Of a DNA stretch of 64,000 nt, positions 34,559 to 46,426 are shown in pieces. Below the pieces are notes generated by a model. That model searched no databases. It had not been told where the DNA came from and worked only from the letters and a program-made list of their open reading frames with translations. The DNA lies in NCBI RefSeq assembly GCF_000004075.3, contig NC_026659.2, forward strand, positions 26,616,272 to 26,680,271, read 5' to 3'. The first letter of the stretch is position 1, and the number at the start of each line of letters is the position of its first letter. Both the position numbers and the translations under genes were made by a program. This DNA is from Cucumis sativus (lineage: Eukaryota > Streptophyta > Magnoliopsida > Cucurbitales > Cucurbitaceae).

Positions 34559-36114
34559 TTACTTCCCGATCAAATGGCGAGCTCGTTGATTGGCACCTTT
34601 CACTCTAGAGTTCAGCTCGTCAACGTCATCGCTTAGATGATCCAGAGCTTTGTTTTGCCTGCATTTTTAAGAAAGTATCAATTCAGAACTATGTACTAAG
34701 CTAACTGATTGATGAGATGTTTATACAACAACATTATTTAAATTGAGAAAAAAGGATGGCATGTGTGACCTGTCAAGCTCGCTTCCCATGTCCACAGCCA
34801 TACTCTTCAGATCGCCCAAGATATTACTTAAATCTGAGAGCGCATCATCTTGCTTTTCCTTCTCTACCTGTGTTTTTAAACATTCTTACATATTGGTTAG
34901 ATTTGGAACCATGAGAATGCTCTCTTTAAGATAGTGAAATGATAACAACTGATGCTCTCACCTCAACTTTTTGTATTGCGCCTGATGGTTCAGAGGGTGG
35001 TGTTTTAGTAGCTGACTGTTTTTTGCCCGTAGATAAACCCAGTTTTTCCCTTTGCTCCTTGTTGTTTTCAGTTTTCCCAGAGGAATGATCTGGCCAGCCA
35101 AAATGGACACTAATCAATAGCAGATAAAAATGGGAGTGGCAGTAAGATAGATACAAGAATGTCAGCGTGTAGTGAGCAAAAGAACCAACGAAGATGTAAC
35201 AACCTGCTGTTATAAGAGGGCCTGTAATTTCTTTGGTCTTCTTTGGCTTCCAAGGCTTAGAGAACATGCCACCAAGATTATTCAGAAGCTTCTCACCCTG
35301 GATTAATTATAATGAAAAAATGAACTATTAAGAAACACATGGAGGATCAATCAAGGTATCATGAGAAAAGGACACATTAACAATGAAAAAGCAAGACAAA
35401 AATATATTCTTTCCTTCTCTGGCTTACTTATAGAATTCCTAGTAAGCTAAACTATTCTTCGTTCTTAACCATTTTTAGTCCTACAGAGTATGACATCCAC
35501 AATCTAATAATCACACAAACTTGCAAGCCAAATATATCTGATCAAAATGGGCAACTAGAAATTTCAGGACAACATGTAACAGAAAATATATTGAAAACAC
35601 GTCTGATGGAAACTAGAGAACCTACCTTACTTAAATCTTTATCCATATCAGCAGCCATCCTATGGGTCCTCTCAATTTGCTCACCCTGTTTATGCAACAT
35701 GTCAAGGGTTTTGGTAGCATCTTCCCTTATATCCTCAGCGATCTTCAAGCAGTTATTAACAGATTTCGTGGTCTCCTCAGCTTTATACACAGCGTAGTTC
35801 TCCAATTCCTGCACACTCTGGTTCTCAAGTCCTCCGGAGTCGCGAAAATCATTTTTGTATCTATCTTTAGAGCCTGAAGAAGTTGCTGTCCCTTTTCTTC
35901 CAACAAAACCAGTATCATCATCATCATCAAAAGGGTTAGCCTTGGGCATAGGGAGCACAGGCTCGGAAGAAGTTCTTCTTGCAGCATTAAGAGTTTGTTT
36001 GGCATCAGGCCCAGTATCTGAATCAAAAGGATTAGTGCCAGATCCGGTTGATAGTTCAGGATCCACAGAATTCTGCTTAGTAACTTTCGCGGGAGATTTC
36101 ATGAAACTAAACAT
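34559..36114 (-). CDS. SNAP33: SNAP33-type Qb+Qc SNARE
   Basis: Five coding exons (36114-35626, 35297-35204, 35089-34962, 34867-34770, 34658-34559) give 302 residues, as in Arabidopsis SNAP33. It supplies two helices to plasma-membrane and cell-plate SNARE complexes with syntaxins (KNOLLE, SYP121/PEN1) and VAMP72. The N terminus carries two NPF motifs (TNPFDSD, ANPFDDDDD). The Qb SNARE helix is within ELENYAVYKAEETTKSVN...DMDKDLSK. The linker GGMFSKPWKPKKTKEI follows, with no Cys cluster, as is usual in plants. The Qc helix is within KQDDALSDLSNILGDLKSMA...NQRARHLIGK. A leader intron (36468-36120) separates the leader exon from the coding exons; its acceptor lies 5 bases before the ATG. Transcription should begin near 36640. 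Confidence 0.93.
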
Positions 36115-36787
36115 CCTGGCTGTACAAAGAGATTCTTGAATTTAAAGATCTGGTTAATATAACTAGTACCTGTCAAATAGTATTGAGGATATTTAGAGAA
36201 AACATAACAAAACAACATTAACTAGCAACTGGAAACAAGAATGCAGAATGTGCAGAATGTAATTCAAGAGTAAAATTAGGGATCGGAAGTTAAACAAAAC
36301 CGAAATTCCTAGCAATTTAGCCGATAACAATTACATATAAACCATACAAACAGAAATTGAGGTTTCAAAAACAGAGAAACCCCACAAAAATGCATTATAA
36401 ATATAAATATAAGATCAACAAACAACAAAAACAATCGAGAAATTGAAAATGAGAGGAAATGATGATACCTAAAAATTGGAAGAGGAAATGGGAAGGAGGA
36501 AGAAGATATGAAATGAAAGCGAAATGGTGGGATTATGATCTTGAAGATTATGGTGGAGTTCGATGGTTGGTTAAACAGAGAAGGAATTGAAAATGGGTAA
36601 GAGATTGATGGGAGGAGACGCGAAAAAGCAGAGAACTGTACGTCTCCGGCCGAGTTGCTAAAAAATAAAATAAAGGTTCCATTACAAATTTAGACCGTTG
36701 GGATTCCCAGATTGAGATTTTCTTTTTTTGCTTTTCATTTGTTTAAATTATTAAATGGAAAATAGACTCATAAATAATTTTGTTGGG

Positions 36788-36806
36788 AGCGCGCCGCGCA
36801 CGTGCT
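36788..36806 (-). promoter_or_regulatory. CpG-dense patch with CGCG and CACGTG boxes upstream of SNAP33
   Basis: In an otherwise AT-rich region, a run of G/C holds GCGCGCCGCGC overlapping CACGTG (36799-36804). CGCG boxes are CAMTA (calmodulin-binding activator) sites and CACGTG binds bZIP/bHLH factors. It sits roughly 150-200 bp upstream of the likely SNAP33 start. Assignment to SNAP33 rests on position only. Confidence 0.5.
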
Positions 36807-36809
36807 TCC

Positions 36810-39690
36810 CCTATTTTCCCTCCCATCGCTTTTTTCTTTTTCTTCTTTTTCCCTAAACTGTCTTTTTAAAAGATAAAAAGAAATGACTTTTTTTCAAAAA
36901 TTCCACAAACACAAAATTTATTACACTTGTGTTTTTTAGCATAAAAAAATTCTTTTTCTAAAAAATTCATTGAAAGAAAATGAAAAACAACCACACGAGT
37001 TGTCACTGCCTATAACATTTCCTAAATTTTTAAATGCATTTTCAATTTTAACTTAGATGCTAAAACCGATTGAAGTTTTAATAAATTTGGTGATCGAGTA
37101 GTGGGAATAATCCTATTTGGTTAGAACCAGATGTACATTTAATATTCATTTCTTTTGTGTTATTATGAAAAATAAATTTTCTTCTGTAATAGCATGAGGT
37201 AAATAATAATAAACATCAACCAGTTCCTATGTTAGTTTCTATAATTGATATATCCTTGGATTGTTACTCATTTTTATATAAATAACCTTCTTTTGGTAAA
37301 ATAAAAAATTATTTTATTCGTTAAGATGAGTTTAAAGCTTGAGTTTTAAATTTTGGTTTGAATTGCTTAAATAAAACATTTCATGTTATTTTATGTCCAT
37401 CTTTCTCAAATTGAAAAACTTATATTTATTTTTTACACATGTTCGTGCTCGACTTTCGTCAGCATTTAGAATTTTTATGTAGGTCTTTAGTGGGATTTAT
37501 TTCTCCCTCGACTAGTGCCAAGATGGTCAAAGCTAACTTGTGTAAGATCAGATTCTTCTACTCGTGTGGTGCCAAGTTTAATGATGCTTTAGTTAGTACG
37601 AGTAGTAACTAATTCAGTTGAACACAAAAAAAGTAAGGTTAGGTCTCTTTTTTGAAGATTAAACGCTCTTTCCTTTATTATAGTCGAGAATTGAGTTATT
37701 TAAAACCCTACCCTATGACACATATATTTGGTTATTTGTAACAATAACAATGTTAGAGATATCTTTTGTACTCAAGGTAGCAAGGTGTCGATAATTCAAG
37801 TTTGACTCAATTGTTTATTGATTGATATATGACCTAAATCTCAAACTCTTGATATTTTCCATTTTGAATAGGCAACTCTTCTATGTCTCATATTGGTTGG
37901 TACTCTATGAACTTAACCCATCCATGAGCCTTAAAGCGTAACCCTCGACAAAGTATAAAATTCTTCAATTTTACAGGCAAAGCAATGCACATGAATTAAG
38001 TTAAGTATACTCATGGCTTTCACCATTCATGTGTTGGCTCAATGGCTTCAATGATTTTGTTTTATAGCAATGAGAGGAAGATTTTTGACTCGATGAACGA
38101 CAAAACTTTGATTTATTGGGCAAAAATATCATTCCAAAGAGGGCAACAAATGGACCACCAATGACCAATAAAAACAAGCACTCGGATCTTAGCCCCATCA
38201 ATCGCCACACACCAAGGAACAACTTGCCTACCTTGCTTGCTGCTCAAATGGATTTTACATAATTATTCCCAAATCAATTTGTTAACTAATCACACATTAC
38301 TCTAACATTAAGATGACACTTGCACTAATTACATCTCTACATTTTCATCAATCTATGATCAACATCGACATTAGTAAATAAATTGTATCCATCAAAAAAA
38401 GAAATAAACAACTCCATGTTACTAATGTAAATGTAGTATAAATAATAAATTGTTTAACTCAAACATAAACTTTTGTTTTTTTACTTTTATAATTTTTTCA
38501 ATATTTCCATCCACATGTCGTAAAAATGATATTTCATATCATTTTTTAAAATGATTAACATCACATTTTGTGTATCGTTTATATCTTTTTGTATTTCATA
38601 CTCACGTTTGTTTTCCTAAAACATTTATCAAACTTTCAATAAATCTTAAAATTAGTAATCTAGTACATGAACTTAGTTTATGGATGACTTTTCTTCCTAA
38701 AAATTTCTTTTAGTATTTTTTATAGAAATATTGCATTAAATGACCAAAACATTTAGAAAAGAACTTTTCACTACATCATTTTTTTTTGCATATTGCGAAT
38801 ATGACAAAACTAGTGATATCAGTCAACTATCAAACAGTAATCATAAATTATAAGACGATAATCATAGGGCTATCAAATGGTTATCACTTTTAAATTTGCT
38901 ACGCTTGCAAATTCATGAAATATTTTAACATAGACTCTATTATTATTAATTTTTTTTGCTATTTTTGCAAAAGTTTCTTTTTATAAATTATAAAAATAGA
39001 TTAGTACATTCTTTTTTTTAAAAAGAATACTATTACTATTTAAAGAAGTATTTTTAAGATACTAAATTGAAACAAAGAAGGTTACTTTAAAGAAGTTTAC
39101 TTTTTAATTATAAATTGTTATAGATCCAGATAGTCATCTATCACATTATATCATTATCAGTGATTAGTGATAGAAAAAAATTATTGTTATGCTTATACAT
39201 ATTTTAAACAAATTTATTACTTACAAAGATTTCCCCAAAAAAATATATTTTATATTTATTTTGATAAAATTAAGATATTTATAAATATTATAATGAAATA
39301 TTTATTTAATTTTATATATTTAAAATTAACATTTATTGTTAGAGAACTTGTAAATAAGACAGAGAAAAGAAAAGTAACATTTCTAATTTTAAAAATAATA
39401 AAATAAATTAAAATATTTAAAGGTTACAGTAAAATTTTGGATTTACCAAAAAACAAAACAATTAATAGTTTTGAAAATTGCTTACAAGTAAAAACGAAAA
39501 TGGAAATAAAAAGAAAACGTGGAAAAGATTAAGGGTCCCACCATGAGGTTTGGCGTCTATCTCCCGCGCTTACAACGTGCATTGTGTATGAACCACCAAG
39601 AAACAAAAGAACTCTACACTCAGATATACTCGAAGATAAGAAACTGAATAACTTCCTTTCTTCATTCATCTTTTCCTCACACACACCAAC
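36810..39690. other. Intergenic stretch between SNAP33 and PHS1 (divergent promoters)
   Basis: No gene is supported. A minus-strand frame at 38001-38222 has no recognisable domain. The section 38785-38960 (gcgaatatgac...gctacgcttgcaaattc) resembles 1030-1160 and may be a worn transposon. The last 150 bases hold the PHS1 leader. Confidence 0.45.
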
Positions 39691-39691
39691 A

Positions 39692-42600
39692 ATGGCACCA
39701 TTTCGATTATCATCCTCTTCCATTAATTCCAATAATCCACACCTCTCAAAATTCAATTTCCCTTCCACGGCCGCCATCACTTCAGACTCTGGCTTTCGGA
39801 CCAATTGGACGACGACGAGGCTTCTGTTGTTCAGAACTACTTCAGTCCCCAGTTCTACAAGAAGGAAGCTGTGGATTAGTAACGTAGCCAAGGATCAACA
39901 GAAAGAATTGAAGGACCCGGTCAATGGAGGAGGTAATAATATTTAGCGCGAAACTGACTTGACATTATTTTTTATTTTTTCCGAGGATGTGAATGTAAAT
40001 GTGGTTGTTAAAAGGAATTGATATTTCGAATCGTTAAAAATTTGTTTCTGTATATAGTTGTAGACGATTCCGATAGCTTTCTTCCGGATTCGGCTTCCAT
40101 TGCTGCGAGTATTAAGTATCATTCCGAATTCACGCCTTCTTTCTCTCCCGAAGGCTTTGGGCTTTCAAAGGCGTATTATGCAACTGCTGAAAGTGTTCGT
40201 GATATGCTTATCATTAACTGGAATGCTACGTATGAGTACTATGAAAGGATGAATGTGAAACAAGCCTACTATCTGTCGATGGAGTTTTTACAGGTTTTTG
40301 TCGACACCGTGTCACTGATTATATAGTTTGGAACTTATTTTGAGTCTGGGAGAAGCTTGTCAGTTGTTATTGATGTCAATTTATATGATCTTTAGTGTTT
40401 GATTGCAGGGTAGAGCATTGCTAAACGCCATTGGAAATTTGGAACTATCAGGAAATTATGGAGATGCTTTAAGAGTGTTGGGATTTAATCTCGAGGAGGT
40501 AGCACGGCAGGTGAGAGATATATCGGATAATTGCACTTTGTCTCTTTGTTTTCTGCTTCGTGAACGATTTTCAATTTCTGGATTTTTCGCGTTCCTCAAA
40601 CTGAATTAGCGGTTATAACTTAAAATAGGAGAGGGAAGAACGCTTTCTGTCAATTTCTGGTGGCTTCATAATGATGTGAACGTGTTTGATAATGGAATGC
40701 AGAAATTATCATAATAATACGACAAAGACTTGAAAGACCTAGGCTATTATCGTCGTATGGATGTGACTACTTCAAATTTGAGATAATCTGTAACATATAT
40801 AAAGCTCTTAATATTCTTCTAGTATCGCTTCTTAAAATAAGATTAATGTTCCCTAATAGAAGGTGGCAGAGTTTAAAAGCAGCAAGTTCCTTCAAATGGA
40901 AGAGTTTTGTGAATTATACTGTGCGTTAATTTATTTACGGATTTACATTTGCTCGGTGTCAACGGATATCTTGATTGCAGGAATCGGATGCTGCACTAGG
41001 AAATGGAGGACTAGGGCGGCTTGCTTCCTGCTTTCTGGATTCCCTGGCGACACTAAACTATCCAGCATGGGGATATGGACTCAGATACAAATATGGTTTG
41101 TTCAAACAGCTCATTACAAAAAATGGGCAGGAGGAAGTGGCGGAAAATTGGCTAGAGGTACAGTAGTATTGATTCTATTTTCAGTCTGGGAGAAACTGGG
41201 AAGCAAGTTTTGAGTCTTGACTGCTGCTGATTAACATGATTTGGTGGTCTCATGATTCCTGTGTTGATTAATCAATTTTTGTTTCATCAGATGGGCAATC
41301 CCTGGGAAATTGCGAGAAACGATATCTCCTATCCTGTGAAATTCTATGGTGAAGTTATTTCCGGCGCGGATGGAAGTAAGCAGTGGGTTGGAGGAGAAAA
41401 TATCACTGCTGTTGCCTATGATGTCCCAATACCAGGTTATAAAACTAAAACCACCATAAACCTCCGTTTGTGGTCCACAAAGGTTGCTCCCGAGGAATTT
41501 GATTTGAGTTCTTTCAACGTTGGAAATCATGCCGATGCATATGCGGCCATAAAGAAAGCTGAAAAGGTACGTAAATTCTATGATCTTCCTGCTGAAGCTC
41601 TGTTTCAATTTTTATCATCTTCTCAGTTCCTATGTAGCTTCTAATTTTTCAATGAAAATTCCGCAATTACTTAGGTTATTGATTGCCCTAAAATATTAGA
41701 ATCAGAACGTACAAACAAATAGTAGTACACTGAATGCTTCTAGAAATTTTCGCATTACTAGCCATATTCAAATTTAATTATTCATCGTATTTTTTTATTA
41801 CTCCAAGTGGATAAATGGAGAAAATTTTTATTTTCCTGCTCTGCTAGATCTGTTACGTACTGTACCCCGGAGACGACTCACTGGAGGGGAAGACTCTTAG
41901 ATTGAAACAACAATACACACTGTGCTCTGCTTCCCTTCAAGATATTGTCGCACGTTTTGAGAGGAGATCGGGGGAGGCTTTGGACTGGGAAAGTTTTCCA
42001 GAAAAGGTTGCTGTGCAGATGAATGATACCCATCCCACACTTTGTATCCCTGAGCTGATAAGGATATTGATGGATGTGAAAGCGTTAACCTGGAAAGAAG
42101 CTTGGGACATCACTAGTAGGTATTTTCTAGTTGTTTACTAGCATAGAAATACTTTTGCTAGTACGGTGAACACTACCATAAAATCAGTTGTGGCCAATTT
42201 GGATTGGCAGATAGAACATCACCATTTAATGGTTCAACCTTCCCAATTGTTGAACTAAAAAAACTTATAAAATGAACTGTGATCCATTTTCCTCATTGAA
42301 TTTAGTTTGCCATTTTATACCCTTTCATGTCATTTATGAACAACTGAATATCAAAATTATCTTAATGTTATGTTTCTTTGTTTTGTGTGTCTCCTACTTT
42401 TTCTTTCCCAGAACTGTAGCCTACACAAATCATACAGTTCTGCCGGAGGCGCTTGAAAAATGGGGTTTCCCCCTCATGCAGGAATTACTTCCTCGACATG
42501 TTCAGATAATTGAAATGATCGACGAGGAGGTAAAGATATCAATAAATTGACCTTAGATTTTAGATATGGTCAATGGTATAGTCTTTTGAGCTCGGATATG

Positions 42601-45600
42601 AATACAAGCGCGCCAAATTCTCCTAGATGTATCTACCGTCTTTCGGTAAATTATGTAATAAGTGATGTGCTTTTTTCTTCATGACTTCAGCTTATCCATT
42701 CCATCGTTGCTAAGTATGGCACAAAAGATCATGAACTGTTACAACAAAAGCTGAAGGAAATGAGAGTTCTGGAAAATTTTGAATTACCAGACTCGGTAAT
42801 GGAACTGCTAGTAAATTCAGCGGAGTCTGCGGTGGCAGTTGATGCCATTGAGGAAGCTGAAATTCTGGATGAGGAATCGTTACCTAGTAAAGAAGAAGAG
42901 GAAGCTGAAATTCTGGATGAGGAATCGTTACCTGGTAAAGAAGAAGAGGAATCTGAAGACAAGAGTATTGCAAAAAAAATAGATGTTTCGTTTAAAGTTG
43001 ATCCAAAGCAGCCAAAGATGATTCGCATGGCTAATTTGTCTGTTGTTGGTGGATATTCTGTAAATGGTGTTGCTGAAATTCACAGTGAAATTGTTAGAAC
43101 CGAAGTTTTTAGCGACTTCTATGAGGTAAGTCCCAATACTGGCAAAGCCCTCTCCAACTAGCAACACACTCTTCTGGACTATTGCTATTTCCAATTAAAA
43201 GTCCACTTTTTTCTGACATTTGAGTACCATATATCTCCATCCATCTCTTGTACTAGAAATTGTTCCACTTCAAATTTTAATCACTTGGCATCTATATGTA
43301 CTGTCAGTTGTGGCCTGAGAAATTTCAAAACAAAACGAACGGAGTAACACCAAGAAGATGGATTCGTTTTTGCAATCCGGACCTGAGTAAAATCATCACC
43401 AAGTGGACTGGAACAGAGCACTGGGTGACAGATACCGAAAAACTAGCAATACTCCGAAAGGTAAAACTGATTACAAAATGAACTTTCAATTCTACTTTAG
43501 AGAGGATTTATCCAACAGATAAACTTAACTTCTATTTGCTGTATCTAGTTTCATAAATATCATGTTCAATTCTTGGTGGAGTGAGTCTTCACTTCCTTAT
43601 TCGTTGTACCGGATAAACTGGAAACTATTCTGTAGCTGGAGCCATTTAGGTAGATATTAATATGATTGACGATTGTGTGTGTGCAGTTCGCTGATAACGA
43701 GGATCTTCAGTCCATGTGGAAGGAAGCTAAAAGAATAAACAAATTGAAAGTCGTCTCTTTTCTTAAAGAAAAAACTGGCTATTTAGTCAGCCCTGATGCA
43801 ATGTTTGACGTACAGGTTATTTTCTGTCCTGGGACAGTTTACTTTGTAGACAAAAAGTTCAATAATTTTTATTCTTCAGCTAGCTATACGGTTAAATTTT
43901 TTATTCACATTTGTATTACTGACCAAAGTGATGACGATCAGTTGCTCGTTTATTTCAACCACGTTGCCAATAAAACTATCACTGCATATATTCTTTGAGG
44001 ATTAACACCAAAATATGTATATCAAGGTAAAACGCATCCATGAATACAAGAGACAGTTGTTGAACATCCTGGGGATTGTCTATCGTTATAAACAAATGAA
44101 AGAAATGACTCTAGAGGAAAGAGAAGCAAAGTTTGTTCCTCGAGTCTGTATATTTGGGGGGAAAGCATTTGCAACATACGTCCAGGCGAAAAGGATTGTT
44201 AAATTCATTGCTGATGTTGGAGCTACCGTCAATAACGATCCTGATATAGGAGACCTTTTAAAGGTACCGGTGCAGACAAATATGATCAAATGTTGTTCTC
44301 TTGCCTCGGAATTGCTTGCACCTAGAGAAACCAACGTTAGCTTTGCACTTCGGGCTTTTAAAACTTCTTTTTTTTATAGGTAGTGTTTGTTCCTGATTAC
44401 AATGTGAGTGTGGCAGAAGTTCTCATTCCTGGCAGTGATCTTTCCCAGCATATCAGGTAGTAAAGTTTGGATTACCTTTCTACCTTGAAGTTCAATCTAA
44501 TCCGACCAGACACTAAACTAATAAAAAATTATTTCGATGTTTTTTTTTTGGAGCCATTACAGTTGATTTAGAAGGTTGATCTTCAATAGTACTTTTCTAG
44601 CTTTGGTACTGACTTCTGCACTGTTTTTTTGCCTGACACGTAATTGAATTCCGTAAGCACGGCTGGAATGGAGGCCAGTGGTACCAGCAACATGAAGTTT
44701 GCAATGAATGGCTGTGTACTAATTGGAACATTAGATGGGGCAAATGTGGAGATAAGAGAAGAGGTTGGAGAAGACAACTTTTTCCTCTTCGGTGCAAGGG
44801 CTCATGAAATTGCTAACCTACGAAAAGAAAGAGCTCAAGGCAAGGTAGGCTTAAAAATCTTTGCTAACAACACAGCAGGTTCAGTAGTAAAACTTTTTAC
44901 TTTTTGGTAACTGAATTTTAAATAGATATTTTAATCTATTAACACCAAGGAGATATAACTTGACAAGTTAAACCAAGATCTAGTTTGCTTATGGAATTAT
45001 TCAACTTTAAGATCATTTGGCAAGTGTTACGATTCTTTCTTTCTTATGACTTTTTCCCCTTCTTTTTACACCAAGTTATGAAAAGAATGTTACAACTGTT
45101 TAGCGACAGCTTGCTGTCTGCCAAAAACTAACTCGAACAGTTTTTCATAGTTTTGAAAAAGCAAAATACTGGAAAGGAAAACCAAATTTCTTCCCCACTA
45201 GATTTGGTTGCAAATTTCATCATTCTGATTTCTGATTTTGTGCGTAGTTTGTTCCTGACCCACGGTTTGAGGAAGTGAAGGCTTTCGTCAGAAGTGGGGT
45301 TTTTGGTTCCAATAACTATGAAGAACTCATAGGCTCTTTGGAGGGAAATGAAGGTTATGGTCGGGCAGACTATTTCCTCGTTGGCAAGGACTTCCCTAGT
45401 TACATAGAGTGCCAAGACAGGGTTGATGAGGCCTATCGAGATCAAAAGGTACAACAGATTCTATACTCTCTAGTGAACCATGTTGCTAATCTCTTGATTA
45501 TTTACTTGTACTGTGCAGAGATGGACCAAGATGTCGATCTTAAACACAGCTGGTTCATACAAGTTCAGCAGTGATAGAACCATTCATGAGTATGCAAAAG

Positions 45601-45635
45601 ACATATGGAAGATTTCTCCACTATTGATATCTTAA
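39692..45635 (+). CDS. PHS1: Plastidial alpha-glucan phosphorylase (L-type starch phosphorylase)
   Basis: Fifteen exons are read: 39692-39932, 40064-40293, 40409-40510, 40981-41157, 41291-41566, 41848-42119, 42412-42529, 42691-43125, 43308-43460, 43687-43815, 44027-44263, 44380-44456, 44658-44844, 45248-45448 and 45519-45635. They join in frame to 983 residues. This GT35 enzyme interconverts alpha-1,4-glucan plus Pi and glucose 1-phosphate in plastids. A Ser/Thr/Arg-rich transit peptide covers about residues 1-60. Conserved blocks include [35 protein letters not shown] and [10 protein letters not shown], where Lys829 binds pyridoxal phosphate. The large acidic insert in exon 8, typical of the plastid isoform (L80 domain), contains an in-frame duplication. 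The transit peptide and insert distinguish it from the cytosolic PHS2 type. The exon 2 acceptor is ambiguous (40058 or 40064, both in frame). Confidence 0.95.
42850..42945 (+). repeat. 48-bp in-frame tandem duplication in PHS1 exon 8
   Basis: Two 48-bp units (42850-42897 and 42898-42945) differ by one base and encode [16 protein letters not shown] and [17 protein letters not shown] partial third start (EESED) follows. It lies in the acidic L80 insert. Confidence 0.95.
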
Positions 45636-45639
45636 AAGG

Positions 45640-46425
45640 TTTTGTTTCTTTTCCTTTTCCTATAAATATCGCTCTTCAGCTGATTATTATTGTAATTGCT
45701 AAATGAAATGGGAAGAAGATAGAAACAAGATATAGACTCAAATATTTTAGTCCATTCAAAATTAAAGCCACTTGATTGCTAAGAAGTTCGTCAATGAAGA
45801 ACTTAAACCACCGTTAAACCACCGCCCACCGGTACGATCCTATTAATAAATATTAAGAGTGGGTTAATAACAAATTTGCTGGTGAAATCAATTTACCATT
45901 CTCTGAGCTTTGTTTGGGTTTGGTTACATAATTCTGGATCATTCCTAGAAGTCACTTGAATTCTCGAGTGACTTCATGACAGAAACTATAAGGGGAAAAT
46001 AGAGAAATTGGTCCGGAGTTCTCTGCATTAGAAATTAGAAGGATATAAAAAATTGACATCGCATTATAAGAATTATGTAATCTCTCCTTCATCTTCAAGC
46101 TAATTAAAGCCCAAATATTTGGACATGACAATACATTTGAAAAAGAGGAGGATTCAGCTCTTATGTCCGTGTCCAAAAAATAAAAAATGAGTAAAAAGTT
46201 TAGGAACCTAAAAGAATGAGAAAGACAAAAAACAAATGCCAAAAACTTGCCCTACAAACTTCATTTGCAAGTTTTGTACCTCACATTATCAGGACAGGAT
46301 AGAAGCAATTATCACAGACTTGCCTGTAATTATTGGATTGGTAGAGATATGCCCCTGGATCCTCTTGGTCAGACTCATCAGCAACTTAGCCCTTCTTTTC
46401 TAGTTGCCTCCAACCTACTAATGCA
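45640..46425. other. Convergent 3' ends of PHS1 and the zinc-finger gene
   Basis: Both 3' UTRs should fall here. An open frame at 45952-46242 (-) has no recognisable domain and is rejected. Nothing else is visible. Confidence 0.5.
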
Positions 46426-46426
46426 A

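Noticed and set aside
38001-38222. 73-codon minus-strand frame between SNAP33 and PHS1
   Set aside because: No domain, no splice partners, and flanking sequence is non-coding in all frames.
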